DNA from: Candidatus Cloacimonadales bacterium
GTDB taxonomy: Bacteria; Cloacimonadota; Cloacimonadia; Cloacimonadales; TCS61
Direction: 5' to 3'
Assembly: GCA_030656075.1 (NCBI GenBank)
Contig: JAUSOT010000222.1
Location: 1 to 33,069, forward strand
DNA length: 33,069 nucleotides
Position numbers and translations under genes: made by a program. Positions 23,256-31,775 of the stretch are shown here, piece after piece; within the stretch, counting starts at the first letter, position 1, and the number at the start of each line of letters is the position of its first letter. A model generated the notes under the pieces. That model did no database searches. It was given only the letters and a program-made list of their open reading frames with translations, and was not told the origin of the DNA.

Positions 23256-24368
23256 TTATTGCATTTGGTCATACTTATATTTAAAATCCTGGATGCCTTG
23301 AAACAATGATTCCACGAGTTTATCCTGGTAGGATGGTTTTATCAGCTTCTTTTCCTCAGCTTTATTGCTGAGAAAGCCCACTTCCACCAGCACAGCCGGC
23401 ATGAAGGCTCCTCTCAGAACATAAAAATTTGCCTGCTTCACTCCCCTATTATTACTGCCGGTGTCTCCCACCAGGTTATTCTGCAGTTTCATTCCCAATT
23501 GATAGCTTTCCTCCAGGTGTTCGCTTTGAGCCATATCCGCCAGAATAAACGCCAGATCGTCATATTTCTGCACGGCTTCCTCCCCGCCTTCATAATCATA
23601 AACAACCTTGTTTTCCAGAGCTTCCACTGCTCGGGCTTCGTCCGTTTTGGCTGTGGAAAGATAATATACTTCGATACCGTCCACCTCTTCATTGCGGTGG
23701 GCATTGCAATGGATTGAAATAAACAGATTTGCCGCATTGCTGTTGGCAAACTGAGTACGCTGCTGCAATGACACGAATTCATCCTTATCACGCGTCAGCA
23801 GCACTTTCACATTCATATTATCTTCGATCTTCTTCTTTAGTTTTTTAACAATGAGAAGAGTAAGTTCTTTCTCAAAATTTGTCTTGGAATTGCCGATCGC
23901 ACCGGGGTCTTTTCCTCCATGACCGGGATCGAGAACGATTGTCCGCAGTCGATTATCGATAGGATTTGCCGCGATGATATTTCCATCTTTCAGGCTGATC
24001 CTGTTGCTGAGAATTTGAGGTAAAACATTCATTAAAAAAGTTACCGGCAGAAAATAATTCCCGTCTTTTTGAATGATAGAATAGGTGAAATTGTACTGCT
24101 TTCCCTTGAACATCAAAAACGATGAATCGATCAGGAAAATGAATTGTTCGTTATACATGTTCACGTTCAAACGCTGATCCAGAATATCTTCCTGCACAGT
24201 TGCTTTGAAAACTTTGTTCATTTCAAAAATATTGAAATATTCAACCTGACCGATCATTTCGGTGCGGATCGATTCCGAAGCAAGACCCGAACTGTATTTA
24301 ACGTTTACAGCCGCATTCAAACTACAGCAAAAAATTATCAACAAAACGGCTATTATAATCAATCGCAA
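23256..24368 (-). CDS. N-acetylmuramoyl-L-alanine amidase (AmiC type), exported
   Basis: A 370-residue zinc amidase (Amidase_3). It has a signal peptide (MRLIIIAVLLIIFCCSLNAA) and a beta-rich N-terminal domain with two copper-amine-oxidase-N-like halves (about residues 25-135; NKVFKATVQED, GNYFLPVTFLMN). The catalytic domain shows IVLDPGHGGKDPGA with His150, NFEKELTLLIVKKL with Glu166, LFISIHCNAH with His220 and VLVEVGFLSN with Glu329, the expected zinc ligands and catalytic Glu. It cleaves the bond between N-acetylmuramate and the peptide stem during cell separation or wall turnover. The start is TTG 24368, with AGGAGA 6 nt upstream lying in the 9-bp gap to the MFS gene, so the two are co-transcribed. 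No SPOR or LysM domain is seen. Confidence 0.93.
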   Translation of the reverse strand: MRLIIIAVLLIIFCCSLNAAVNVKYSSGLASESIRTEMIGQVEYFNIFEMNKVFKATVQEDILDQRLNVNMYNEQFIFLIDSSFLMFKGKQYNFTYSIIQKDGNYFLPVTFLMNVLPQILSNRISLKDGNIIAANPIDNRLRTIVLDPGHGGKDPGAIGNSKTNFEKELTLLIVKKLKKKIEDNMNVKVLLTRDKDEFVSLQQRTQFANSNAANLFISIHCNAHRNEEVDGIEVYYLSTAKTDEARAVEALENKVVYDYEGGEEAVQKYDDLAFILADMAQSEHLEESYQLGMKLQNNLVGDTGSNNRGVKQANFYVLRGAFMPAVLVEVGFLSNKAEEKKLIKPSYQDKLVESLFQGIQDFKYKYDQMQ

Positions 24369-24377
24369 AATTCTCTC

Positions 24378-25667
24378 CTAATTGAACGGGAATATTTTTC
24401 TGAAATATACTAAAACCTGATTATAGGTACATTTCCAGCATTTATCATCCATTCTCAAATATAACCTGAAACTGAGATAAGCGGCCAGCAGGAACAGAAA
24501 GATCGCTGTTATGAACACCGCTTTGATACCCAGAATTTCCATGATGAATAATCCCAAAAATGGACCAATCATACCTCGAATACCGGTGAGAGTGACGTGT
24601 ACGCTCTGATACATGGAAACGTCTTCATCTCCCGCAAACTGGATGGAACTGATATTCCAGGAGATCACGATGCCGGTCATGGCAACGCTGTAAATGAGAA
24701 ATGCTAAATAAACAATATAATTAACGTAAACAGTGCCGACATGAAATAGTGAGATAAGCAAAATGATAGGATAAAAACTGATCAAAGCAAAGGATAAAGC
24801 AGTGAAAAATGCCGGATTTTTTTTATCGAAAAATCTTCCCGCCAGAGGTGCCAGAATAAGTATTCCCACCTGAGATAAAATGCTTTTTGCCAGAAAAGTC
24901 TGCGAGTATTCCATCTTAAGAGTTTCCACCAGATACTTGGGAATGGCTGGCAATAAAATCATGTAGGCAATCCCATAAATCATAAAATTCCTCTGGAAAA
25001 CAGCAAAATCTTTATTTTTTTTCAGAACTTCGATCGTGCGGGCGATCGGTTTGAAAAAAACTTCCTGCAGCGAGAGAAATGCTTTCTCCGGATTGTGTGA
25101 TTTCTTCAATTTGATGCGCGACATAATGATGCAATGGATCAGCCCCAATATGCCGACAAGAGCAAAGAAATAACGGAACCAATTTTCATTCACATCCAGC
25201 AATTTTCCTGCTACAAAACTGAAAGTGATGGAAACCAGTGTTACCAGGCTGGCTGTATAACCGAAGAGATTCCCTCTGTTTTGCTTCTGAATGTTGTTTT
25301 GCAGGATCGAATTTTGTGCCGGGCTGATGAAGGCATTGAAAGAAAAGACCAGGATCATGATTCCCATGTATTGATAGTAACTTGTGATCCAGAGCATCAA
25401 TAGCAGGACAAGTCTGCCAAAAATCCCAGCGAGGATGAAATACCGTGAAAGCTTGTGAGAATGCTCCAGGATTTTTCCCCACCAGATCGAGAACAGATTG
25501 GAAAGCGGCCAGAGCATCACCAGGATGGTCACCTGCCAGTCCAACGCATGCAGAGCCTTTTTGGCAATGATATCCTGAGTTTGAAAAGAACTTAGAACAA
25601 ATCCCTGAAAGATGCTGGCAACCAGCAAGGCTGAAAAAGTTCTTCTTTCCAATTCAGTTAATCGCAT
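24378..25667 (-). CDS. MFS-type transporter, substrate unknown
   Basis: A 429-residue membrane protein with about twelve hydrophobic segments arranged in two halves, separated by a basic cytoplasmic loop (SRIKLKKSHNPEKAF ... RTIEVLKKNKDFAVFQRNF). NRGNLFGYTASLVTL and PLAGRFFDKKNPAFFT resemble the conserved loop regions of major facilitator proteins. The start is ATG 25667; no strong ribosome site is visible. It is 9 bp upstream of the amidase gene and divergent from the rnf operon. The coupling to a wall amidase might hint at transport of wall-related compounds, but nothing in the sequence proves a substrate. Confidence 0.85.
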   Translation of the reverse strand: MRLTELERRTFSALLVASIFQGFVLSSFQTQDIIAKKALHALDWQVTILVMLWPLSNLFSIWWGKILEHSHKLSRYFILAGIFGRLVLLLMLWITSYYQYMGIMILVFSFNAFISPAQNSILQNNIQKQNRGNLFGYTASLVTLVSITFSFVAGKLLDVNENWFRYFFALVGILGLIHCIIMSRIKLKKSHNPEKAFLSLQEVFFKPIARTIEVLKKNKDFAVFQRNFMIYGIAYMILLPAIPKYLVETLKMEYSQTFLAKSILSQVGILILAPLAGRFFDKKNPAFFTALSFALISFYPIILLISLFHVGTVYVNYIVYLAFLIYSVAMTGIVISWNISSIQFAGDEDVSMYQSVHVTLTGIRGMIGPFLGLFIMEILGIKAVFITAIFLFLLAAYLSFRLYLRMDDKCWKCTYNQVLVYFRKIFPFN

Positions 25668-25799
25668 CGATAATTTTAATCCTATCTATTTTTTTTGATG
25701 CAACATCCTGAAATGCGATAATTTTGTCCACCATTTATGTGTGCATTTCACAGCTCGTGCAATATTAAAAATTACTTGCTTTAAAATTCGTGATTTTAA

Positions 25800-25828
25800 T
25801 TGTGGTTCGCAAATTTGATAAATATTAT
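25800..25828 (+). promoter_or_regulatory. Predicted promoter of the rnf operon
   Basis: TTGTGG (25800-25805) is followed after 17 nt by TATTAT (25823-25828), about 20 bp before the rnfC ATG. A strong AAGGGAGAAG ribosome site precedes the start. The -35 box is weak. The 181-bp region is shared with the divergent MFS gene. Confidence 0.4.
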
Positions 25829-25848
25829 TTAATAAAAAGGGAGAAGAT

Positions 25849-27171
25849 ATGGGTTTGAAGACTTTTCCAGGAGGGATTCACCCTCACGATTCGAAGCATT
25901 TTTCCAAAAATAAAGTTATCGAAGAAATGCCTCTTCCCGGCAAAGTGATAATCCCTCTTTCTCAACATATCGGTGCTCCTGCTAAACCGGTTGTCAAGAT
26001 CGGAGATGAAGTTCTGGCAGGGCAAATGATTGCTGAAGCAGGAGGTTTCGTTTCCATTCCAATGCATGCCTCCATTTCCGGAAAAGTTACCAGGATCGGC
26101 AAATTTTCGCATCCCACCGGCACGATGAGCGAAGCGATCGAAATCACAGGTGACGGGCAGGATAAATGGATCAAACTGGCGGATGAGACGAATTACATGG
26201 ATCTTTCGGCGGAAGAACTAAAAAGCAGGATCGCTGCTGCCGGTATCTGCGGCATGGGCGGCGCCGGATTTCCTACGCACGTCAAGCTTTCTCCGCCGGC
26301 TGATAAACCGATCGATACGATCATTTTGAATGGTGTGGAATGCGAACCTTATTTAACAGCCGACTATCGCATCATGTTGGAACAGGCAGAAGATATTATT
26401 GCCGGACTGAAGATTCTGATGAAAGTTGTGAACGCCAAGAAAGGCATCGTCGGCATCGAGGAAAATAAACCGGATGCGATCAAGCATTTCAAAAAACTCT
26501 TTAAGAATGAGCCTAATCTGAAAGTGGTTGGTTGCAAACTCAAATATCCTCAAGGCGCAGAAAAACAATTGATCTTTGCAGCTACAAATAGAGCCGTTCC
26601 CAACAAAGGCGGCTTACCGATGGCGGTGGGCGTGGTGGTGCAAAACGTGGGAACTGCGATCGCGGTTTACGAAGCAGTCCGCTATAAAAAACCATTGGTG
26701 GAAAGAGTAATCACTGTCAGCGGAAAAATCATTAAAAATCCCAAAAATATCAAAGCACGAGTGGGAACGCTCTACGCTGATTTGGTGGAATTCTGCGGCG
26801 GAACGACCGAAGAGATCGGCAAAGTTATTTCCGGCGGACCGATGATGGGATTTGCCATTCCCACGCTGGAAACACCCATGACCAAAGGCAGTTCGGGGCT
26901 GGTTTTGTTCAATAAAAAAGAAGCTCACAAAGATGAAGAACACACCTGCCTGCGCTGTGCACGCTGCGTGGACATCTGTCCTATGAACCTCGTTCCCAGC
27001 CTGATCGCCAATAATGTGCGCTACGAAGATTTCGAGATGGCTGAAAAATATGGTGTGCTGGATTGCATCAAATGCGGAAGCTGTTCTTATGTGTGTCCTT
27101 CTCACATCAAATTGATCCAATGGATAGATATCGGTAAACTGAAGATCAGTGAAAAAAGAGCCAAAAAATAA
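25849..27171 (+). CDS. rnfC: Rnf complex subunit C (NADH/FMN and two 4Fe-4S clusters)
   Basis: A 440-residue RnfC. It has the N-terminal GGIHPHDSKHFSKN segment, a glycine-rich flavin/NADH region (AAGICGMGGAGFPTHVKLSP, LNGVECEPYLTADYRIM), PQGAEKQLIFAATNR and VVQNVGTAIAVYEAV. Two [4Fe-4S] motifs follow, CLRCARCVDICP (from residue 367) and CIKCGSCSYVCP (from 406). This peripheral subunit hands electrons to NAD+ in the ferredoxin:NAD+ oxidoreductase. It has no long C-terminal repeat tail as in proteobacterial RnfC. It is the first gene of rnfCDGEAB, with a good ribosome site (AAGGGAGAAG). The gap to rnfD (123 bp) holds a repeat element. Confidence 0.95.
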   Translation: MGLKTFPGGIHPHDSKHFSKNKVIEEMPLPGKVIIPLSQHIGAPAKPVVKIGDEVLAGQMIAEAGGFVSIPMHASISGKVTRIGKFSHPTGTMSEAIEITGDGQDKWIKLADETNYMDLSAEELKSRIAAAGICGMGGAGFPTHVKLSPPADKPIDTIILNGVECEPYLTADYRIMLEQAEDIIAGLKILMKVVNAKKGIVGIEENKPDAIKHFKKLFKNEPNLKVVGCKLKYPQGAEKQLIFAATNRAVPNKGGLPMAVGVVVQNVGTAIAVYEAVRYKKPLVERVITVSGKIIKNPKNIKARVGTLYADLVEFCGGTTEEIGKVISGGPMMGFAIPTLETPMTKGSSGLVLFNKKEAHKDEEHTCLRCARCVDICPMNLVPSLIANNVRYEDFEMAEKYGVLDCIKCGSCSYVCPSHIKLIQWIDIGKLKISEKRAKK

Positions 27172-27205
27172 AAACGGATTTCTTCCTGTGAAAAGAAACT
27201 ATAAA

Positions 27206-27255
27206 TTCCGTTTAACTCCCCTTCGAAAAGGGAGATTAAGAGGGGTTTTGCAAGA
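27206..27255. repeat. GGGGAG-type hairpin element inside the rnf operon
   Basis: AACTCCCCTTCGAAAAGGG followed by AGATTAAGAGGGGTTTTGC lies in the 123-bp gap between rnfC and rnfD. It belongs to the dispersed family seen at 7163-7290 and elsewhere. The other rnf gene junctions are tight (4-bp overlaps to 13-bp gaps). Confidence 0.7.
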
Positions 27256-27294
27256 TTTGAAAATTAATATAATAAAGATAAATTTGGAGGATCT

Positions 27295-28362
27295 ATGAGC
27301 GATGTTTATGCTGTTTCGGCAGCACCGCACATAAAGCAAAGAATTTCTGTTTCCTCTGTGATGTGGCAGGTGGTTTTGGCGCTCACTCCGGCTTTGCTGG
27401 CTGGTATTTTCTTCTTTGGAATTCAATCGTTGCTGCTCACTCTGTATGCAGTTGTGGCAGCTGTCTGCACTGAAGCGATAATCCAGATGTTGCGCAAAGT
27501 TCCGGTCACCATCAGCGATGGAAGTGCAGTGGTCACGGGCATGTTGATCGCTTTCAATATCAACAGCGCTTCTCCCTGGTGGCTGCCGGTGGTTGGTGCT
27601 GTCTTTGCTATTGCCATTGGAAAACAGATTTTTGGCGGACTGGGATTTAACATTTTCAATCCGGCCTTATTGGGAAGAGCCTTTATGGTGGCTTCCTGGC
27701 CGACTTTGATGACTGCCGGATGGACAGCGACGAAGCCCTTGAGCAAAATCTTTGAAAGCTCTATCAATGGATTGAATGTTCAGTTGGCAAACATGCCGGA
27801 AGTGATCACTTCTGCTACACCGCTTGGTGTGGTGAAGGCTTTGAGAGATACGACTCAGGTCAGCAGAGACATGGCGGAAACCGTGTTGAATAATCTTTCC
27901 AGCACCGATACCATCCAAAACCTGTTCTGGGGAAATGTCGGCGGAGTGATCGGTGAGGTTTCAGCTGCCGCTCTTTTGATCGGAGCAACTTATCTCGCTT
28001 GCAAACACATTATCGAATGGCGCATTCCGATCAGCTATATTGGAACTGTTTTTGTTCTTACTTACATTTTCGGCGGCATCAACGGCTTGTTTTCTGCTTC
28101 GATTTTACTGCCGTTTTTCCATATTTTTGCCGGCGGCTTAATTTTGGGAGCATTCTTCATGGCGACCGATATGGTCACGTCCCCGGTGACCAAAAAAGGT
28201 AGAATAATTTTTGGTATCGGCTGCGGAATCCTCACGGTTGTGATTCGTTTAGTGGGCGGCTATCCGGAAGGCGTTTCCTATTCCATCCTGCTGATGAACA
28301 TTGCTGTTCCGCTGATCGATAAATACTCATTACCGAGAATTTTCGGGGAGGTGAAGAAATGA
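27295..28362 (+). CDS. rnfD: Rnf complex subunit D (membrane, covalent FMN)
   Basis: A 355-residue polytopic membrane protein of the RnfD/NqrB family. PHIKQRISVSSVMWQVVLAL at the N-terminus, GLGFNIFNPALLGRAFMVAS, the SATP flavinylation motif in VITSATPLG (Thr175 expected to carry FMN by phosphoester link), GGLILGAFFMATDMVTSPVT and GYPEGVSYSILLMN identify it. It passes electrons across the membrane and forms part of the ion channel with A and E. The start ATG 27295 has TTGGAGG upstream. Its stop overlaps the rnfG start (ATGA), indicating translational coupling. Confidence 0.95.
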   Translation: MSDVYAVSAAPHIKQRISVSSVMWQVVLALTPALLAGIFFFGIQSLLLTLYAVVAAVCTEAIIQMLRKVPVTISDGSAVVTGMLIAFNINSASPWWLPVVGAVFAIAIGKQIFGGLGFNIFNPALLGRAFMVASWPTLMTAGWTATKPLSKIFESSINGLNVQLANMPEVITSATPLGVVKALRDTTQVSRDMAETVLNNLSSTDTIQNLFWGNVGGVIGEVSAAALLIGATYLACKHIIEWRIPISYIGTVFVLTYIFGGINGLFSASILLPFFHIFAGGLILGAFFMATDMVTSPVTKKGRIIFGIGCGILTVVIRLVGGYPEGVSYSILLMNIAVPLIDKYSLPRIFGEVKK

Positions 28363-28925
28363 GTTATTTTCTAAAACTTGGATTCGTTTTGTTGGTCATC
28401 ACGGTTATCGCCAGCGGTATTCTGGCTTACGTGAACAGCCTCACCGAACCGATCATCCTGGAAAACCAGCGCAAAGCCAAAGCAGAAGCCCGCCTGGAAG
28501 TATTACCCGAAGCAGCTACTTTCGACAGCATCGGCACCTTCAATGCCGAAAATGTTTTTGCCGGAAAAGATGCGGATGGAAATTTAGTCGGTTATGTTTT
28601 CCTGGCGTCACTTTATGGTTATAGCAGTGACGTGAAATCGATGGTCGGCGTTAATAAAGATCTGATCGTGAATAAAATAAAAGTGATTTCCCAAACCGAA
28701 ACTCCAGGTTTAGGTGCCAACTGCATCAAACCGGAATTCCAGGCTCAATTTTCCGATAAAGGTTTAGGCGAAATGAAAGTTAATAAAGACGGCGGACCCA
28801 TCATCAGCATCACCGGTGCAACGATCACAACCCGCACCATCACCAATTCTATCAAAAATGGCTTACTGGAATTGGAGAAATTAATTCCTGCGGAAGCTGA
28901 AACAAGTGAGGAGGTGACAAAATGA
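28359..28925 (+). CDS. rnfG: Rnf complex subunit G (extracytoplasmic, covalent FMN)
   Basis: A 188-residue subunit with one N-terminal transmembrane helix (about residues 7-26) and a periplasmic FMN-binding domain. VGYVFLASLYGYSSDVKSMV, SQTETPGLGANC and the flavinylation motif ITGATITTRTI (Thr155 expected to bind FMN) are typical. It is shorter at the C-terminus than proteobacterial RnfG. It overlaps rnfD by 4 bp and rnfE by 4 bp. An ApbE-type flavin transferase would be needed for maturation and is not in the window. Confidence 0.94.
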   Translation: MSYFLKLGFVLLVITVIASGILAYVNSLTEPIILENQRKAKAEARLEVLPEAATFDSIGTFNAENVFAGKDADGNLVGYVFLASLYGYSSDVKSMVGVNKDLIVNKIKVISQTETPGLGANCIKPEFQAQFSDKGLGEMKVNKDGGPIISITGATITTRTITNSIKNGLLELEKLIPAEAETSEEVTK

Positions 28926-29503
28926 TCAAAGAATTCACCAAAGGATTTATCAAAGAAAATCCGGTTTTCGTGATGGCTCTGGGATTGTGCCCCACTCTCG
29001 CTGTTTCCTCTTCCGTAATGAATGCCATCGGCATGGGACTGGCTGCCACTTTTGTGCTGGTCTGTTCCAATATTATGATCTCGCTCATTAAAAATTTTGT
29101 TCCCAACAAAATCCATATTCCAGCCTATATCGTGGTTATCGCTTCTTTCGTGACCATCGTGGATATGGTTATGGAAGCCTACGTTCCTGCCCTGCATAAA
29201 AGTCTTGGTCTGTTCATTCCGCTGATCGTGGTAAACTGTATCATTCTGGGAAGAGCAGAAGCTTTTGCCGGGAAAAATAACGTTTTCAAATCGATGCTGG
29301 ACGGCTTGGGAATGGGATTGGGATTTACACTTGCTTTGTCTGTGATCGCTACCATTCGGGAAATTCTGGGCGCTGGCCAGTTCCTTGGAATGCAAGTGCT
29401 TCCAACATCATATAAACCGATGCTCGTAGCTATCCTGGCTCCGGGTGCCTTCATCGTGATGGGCTTATTGATGGGCGCCATGAAACTGAAGAAAAAGAAA
29501 TAA
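28922..29503 (+). CDS. rnfE: Rnf complex subunit E (membrane)
   Basis: A 193-residue protein with six hydrophobic segments, of the RnfE/NqrD family. The N-terminus FTKGFIKENPVFVMALGLCP carries the conserved NPVFVxxLGLCP, and the later half holds PLIVVNCIILGRAEAFAGKN and LDGLGMGLGFTLALSVIATI. With RnfA it forms the inverted-topology core that holds a membrane Fe-S centre (Cys in LGLCP and VNC). Only 4 bp overlap with rnfG and 13 bp gap to rnfA. Confidence 0.95.
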   Translation: MIKEFTKGFIKENPVFVMALGLCPTLAVSSSVMNAIGMGLAATFVLVCSNIMISLIKNFVPNKIHIPAYIVVIASFVTIVDMVMEAYVPALHKSLGLFIPLIVVNCIILGRAEAFAGKNNVFKSMLDGLGMGLGFTLALSVIATIREILGAGQFLGMQVLPTSYKPMLVAILAPGAFIVMGLLMGAMKLKKKK

Positions 29504-29516
29504 GGAGGAAACGTAA

Positions 29517-30104
29517 ATGGAATTTATCGGAAAAATTTTCGTCATGGCTATAGCAGCCATTTTCGTTCAGAACTTCGTGTTGATGCGTTTCCTGGGACTT
29601 TGTCCTTACATCGGTGTTTCCAAAAAATTAGACAGCGCTATCGGGATGGGAATGGCTGTGATCTTTGTGATGACCATGGCTTCCACCTTCACCTGGCTCA
29701 TTCAATCTTATCTGCTTATTCCACTTAAATTGGAATTTCTGCAGACGATTGCTTTCATTCTCACCATTGCATCCCTGGTTCAACTGGTAGAAATGATTAT
29801 CCAGAAACTTGCTCCGGCCTTGTACAAAGCGCTCGGTGTTTACCTGCCGCTCATCACCACAAATTGTGCTGTGCTGGGTGTGGCAATTTTAAATATAAAT
29901 GAAAATTACAGTTTTATCGAAGCGATCCTGAACGGTCTTTTTGGCGGCGTCGGATTTACGCTGGTATTGATTTTGATGGCCGGAATCAGAGAAAAACTTG
30001 AGAAGGCAGAACTACCGAGAGCAATGAAAGGCATGCCGATCGCCATGATCGTGGCCGGCAGCATGGCTCTGGCCTTCCTGGGCTTTTCCGGCTTAAAACT
30101 GTAA
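29517..30104 (+). CDS. rnfA: Rnf complex subunit A (membrane)
   Basis: A 195-residue six-helix protein of the RnfA/NqrE family, homologous to rnfE in opposite topology. FVQNFVLMRFLGLCPYIGVS, the LITTNCAVLGVAILN segment and GLFGGVGFTLVLILMAGIRE are hallmarks. The two Cys (LGLCP, TTNC) should share a [2Fe-2S] centre with RnfE. The start ATG 29517 has AAGGAGG upstream. 10 bp separate it from rnfB. Confidence 0.95.
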   Translation: MEFIGKIFVMAIAAIFVQNFVLMRFLGLCPYIGVSKKLDSAIGMGMAVIFVMTMASTFTWLIQSYLLIPLKLEFLQTIAFILTIASLVQLVEMIIQKLAPALYKALGVYLPLITTNCAVLGVAILNINENYSFIEAILNGLFGGVGFTLVLILMAGIREKLEKAELPRAMKGMPIAMIVAGSMALAFLGFSGLKL

Positions 30105-30114
30105 GGGGAAAATC

Positions 30115-31023
30115 ATGATTATTCTATATTCAATAATTGTTCTGGGAGCGTTGGGATTGCTCTACGGTCTGGGTCTGGCATTTGCTTCCAAGAAATTTCA
30201 GGTGCATGTCGATCCTAAAATAGATGAAATAGTTGGGATATTACCCGGCGCTAATTGCGGCGCCTGCGGGCAACCAGGCTGCGGTGGTTATGCCGAAGCT
30301 ATTGTGAATCAAGGCGTGGCGATCAATAAATGCGCTCCCGGTGGAGATGCTGTGATCGGCGCGATCGCCAGGATCATGGGAATCGAAGCTTCTGCATCTG
30401 ATAAAAAAGTGGCTGTCATCCACTGCCAGAGCGGCGGAAAAAATAACACTTTCTTGCGTTATGATTACCAGGGAATCGCTACCTGTAAAGCTACCGTGCT
30501 GGTTTCCAACGGGCCGAACTTGTGCAACTACGGCTGTGTTTATCAAAACGATTGCATCGCAGCTTGTATGTTTGGTGCCATTTCTCCGGATGAAAACAGC
30601 ATGCGCATCATCGACAAAGATAAATGTACCGGTTGCGGCGCTTGTGTGATTGCCTGTCCGAGAAACCTGATCGAATTGGTTTCGGTTAAGAAACGCGTTC
30701 ACATTCTTTGTTCTTCTCACGATAAAGGTGTGGAAGCTAAAAAACGCTGCGGCAACAAAACCGCCTGCATCAATTGCAGTCTCTGCCTTAAAAAATGCCC
30801 CAAAGAAGCGATTTCCATGCAGGATAACCTGGCAGTGATCGATTATGAAAAATGCATCAATTGCGGTATGTGCGCCGACGTCTGCCCCACCGGTGCGATT
30901 TTCGATCCCTTGAAAGAAATCCGCGCTCAGAAAAAAGCCGAAGCCAAGGCCAAAGCGGAAGCTGCCATGCAAAAATTTGAAGAACAAAAAGAGCATTACG
31001 AACAAAAAACGGAAGAAAAATAA
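30115..31023 (+). CDS. rnfB: Rnf complex subunit B (ferredoxin-type polyferredoxin)
   Basis: A 302-residue subunit that accepts electrons from reduced ferredoxin. It has an N-terminal membrane anchor (about residues 2-24), the cluster motif PGANCGACGQPGCGGYAEA with Cys48, 51, 56 and 73, then four further ferredoxin-like Cys motifs: CNYGCVYQNDCIAAC, CTGCGACVIACP (171-182), CINCSLCLKKCP (218-229) and CINCGMCADVCP (247-258). The C-terminus is a charged, Ala/Lys/Glu-rich helical tail. It is longer than proteobacterial RnfB and resembles the clostridial/Thermotoga type. It is the last rnf gene; a TPR gene starts 5 bp later. Confidence 0.95.
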   Translation: MIILYSIIVLGALGLLYGLGLAFASKKFQVHVDPKIDEIVGILPGANCGACGQPGCGGYAEAIVNQGVAINKCAPGGDAVIGAIARIMGIEASASDKKVAVIHCQSGGKNNTFLRYDYQGIATCKATVLVSNGPNLCNYGCVYQNDCIAACMFGAISPDENSMRIIDKDKCTGCGACVIACPRNLIELVSVKKRVHILCSSHDKGVEAKKRCGNKTACINCSLCLKKCPKEAISMQDNLAVIDYEKCINCGMCADVCPTGAIFDPLKEIRAQKKAEAKAKAEAAMQKFEEQKEHYEQKTEEK

Positions 31024-31028
31024 ATCTC

Positions 31029-31673
31029 GTGAAAAGCTTTTTCGAACTTCAGAAAAAAAAACGCCTTCGGCAAAAAGGACAGAAACTTCTTGTCAAAGGC
31101 AAGATCGAAAAAGCTTATTCCATTTTTCAAAGAGATGTGCTGCTGGATGATTCTCACGAAAATCTGTTCAATCTCGCTCTGGCATTAATGTCTTTGCATA
31201 AATATCCCGAAGCAGAAGAATATCTGCAGAAAGTATATGAAAAGCTGCCTTCCAATGAAATGAACCTGCTGACTCTGGCCGAATGCAGCATGATGCAGCA
31301 AAAATGGGAACAAGCTATCAAGCTTTACGAAGAACTTTCCGCTTATAATCCCAGAAACGAGTCATATCAGAACTATCTAAACCTCTCGCAGGATATTGTT
31401 GCCCGGGAGAAATATGTAAAATCCAAGCAACTTTTCAATGCCGCAGCCCGGGAACTGACTAAAAAAAATGATGAAAAAGCTTTGAAAATTTTATTGGAAG
31501 CCGAGGAGTATTATCCGGAAAATCCCAACATTCTAAACAATATTGGGAGTATTTTCCTGCTTCTTAAACAATACAAACAAGCTTATGATTATTTTATTCG
31601 AGCGATGCGATTTGATGCCAATAACCTTAAAATCAAGAAGAATGTTCTGATTGCTCGGAAGAAATTAAAATAA
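31029..31673 (+). CDS. TPR-repeat protein of unknown function, at the end of the rnf operon
   Basis: A 214-residue, mostly helical protein without signal peptide or TM helix. A basic N-terminus (FFELQKKKRLRQKGQKLLVK) leads into tetratricopeptide-like helix pairs: ENLFNLALALMSLHKYPEAE, NLLTLAECSMMQQKWEQAI and, at the end, ENPNILNNIGSIFLLLKQYK with AYDYFIRAMRFDANNLKIKK. TPR domains bind partner proteins. The start is GTG 31029, 5 bp after rnfB with no clear ribosome site of its own, so it is probably translated by coupling to rnfB. It could be an Rnf assembly or regulatory factor, but nothing in the sequence beyond position supports this. Confidence 0.8.
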   Translation: MKSFFELQKKKRLRQKGQKLLVKGKIEKAYSIFQRDVLLDDSHENLFNLALALMSLHKYPEAEEYLQKVYEKLPSNEMNLLTLAECSMMQQKWEQAIKLYEELSAYNPRNESYQNYLNLSQDIVAREKYVKSKQLFNAAARELTKKNDEKALKILLEAEEYYPENPNILNNIGSIFLLLKQYKQAYDYFIRAMRFDANNLKIKKNVLIARKKLK

Positions 31674-31711
31674 TCACATGGTTAAATTCTATGCGCAAAA
31701 TTATTCTGTAG

Positions 31712-31738
31712 TTGACAAAAGTATGAAGTTCATAAAAT
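31712..31738 (+). promoter_or_regulatory. Possible promoter of the one-TM/HTH gene
   Basis: A perfect TTGACA (31712-31717) is followed after 15 nt by TAAAAT (31733-31738). The spacing is short, which lowers confidence. It lies in the 93-bp gap after the TPR gene. Confidence 0.35.
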
Positions 31739-31775
31739 CTTGCCGAAGTTAAATTAAATTGGGGTAGTGTATATA

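Noticed and set aside
30241-31005. 254-codon frame antisense to rnfB
   Set aside because: It mirrors the Cys/Gly/Lys-rich rnfB codons and has no recognisable domain.
25849-31023. Na+-NQR instead of Rnf
   Set aside because: The presence of RnfB with ferredoxin-type clusters and RnfC with CxxCxxC motifs, and absence of NqrF, identify Rnf.
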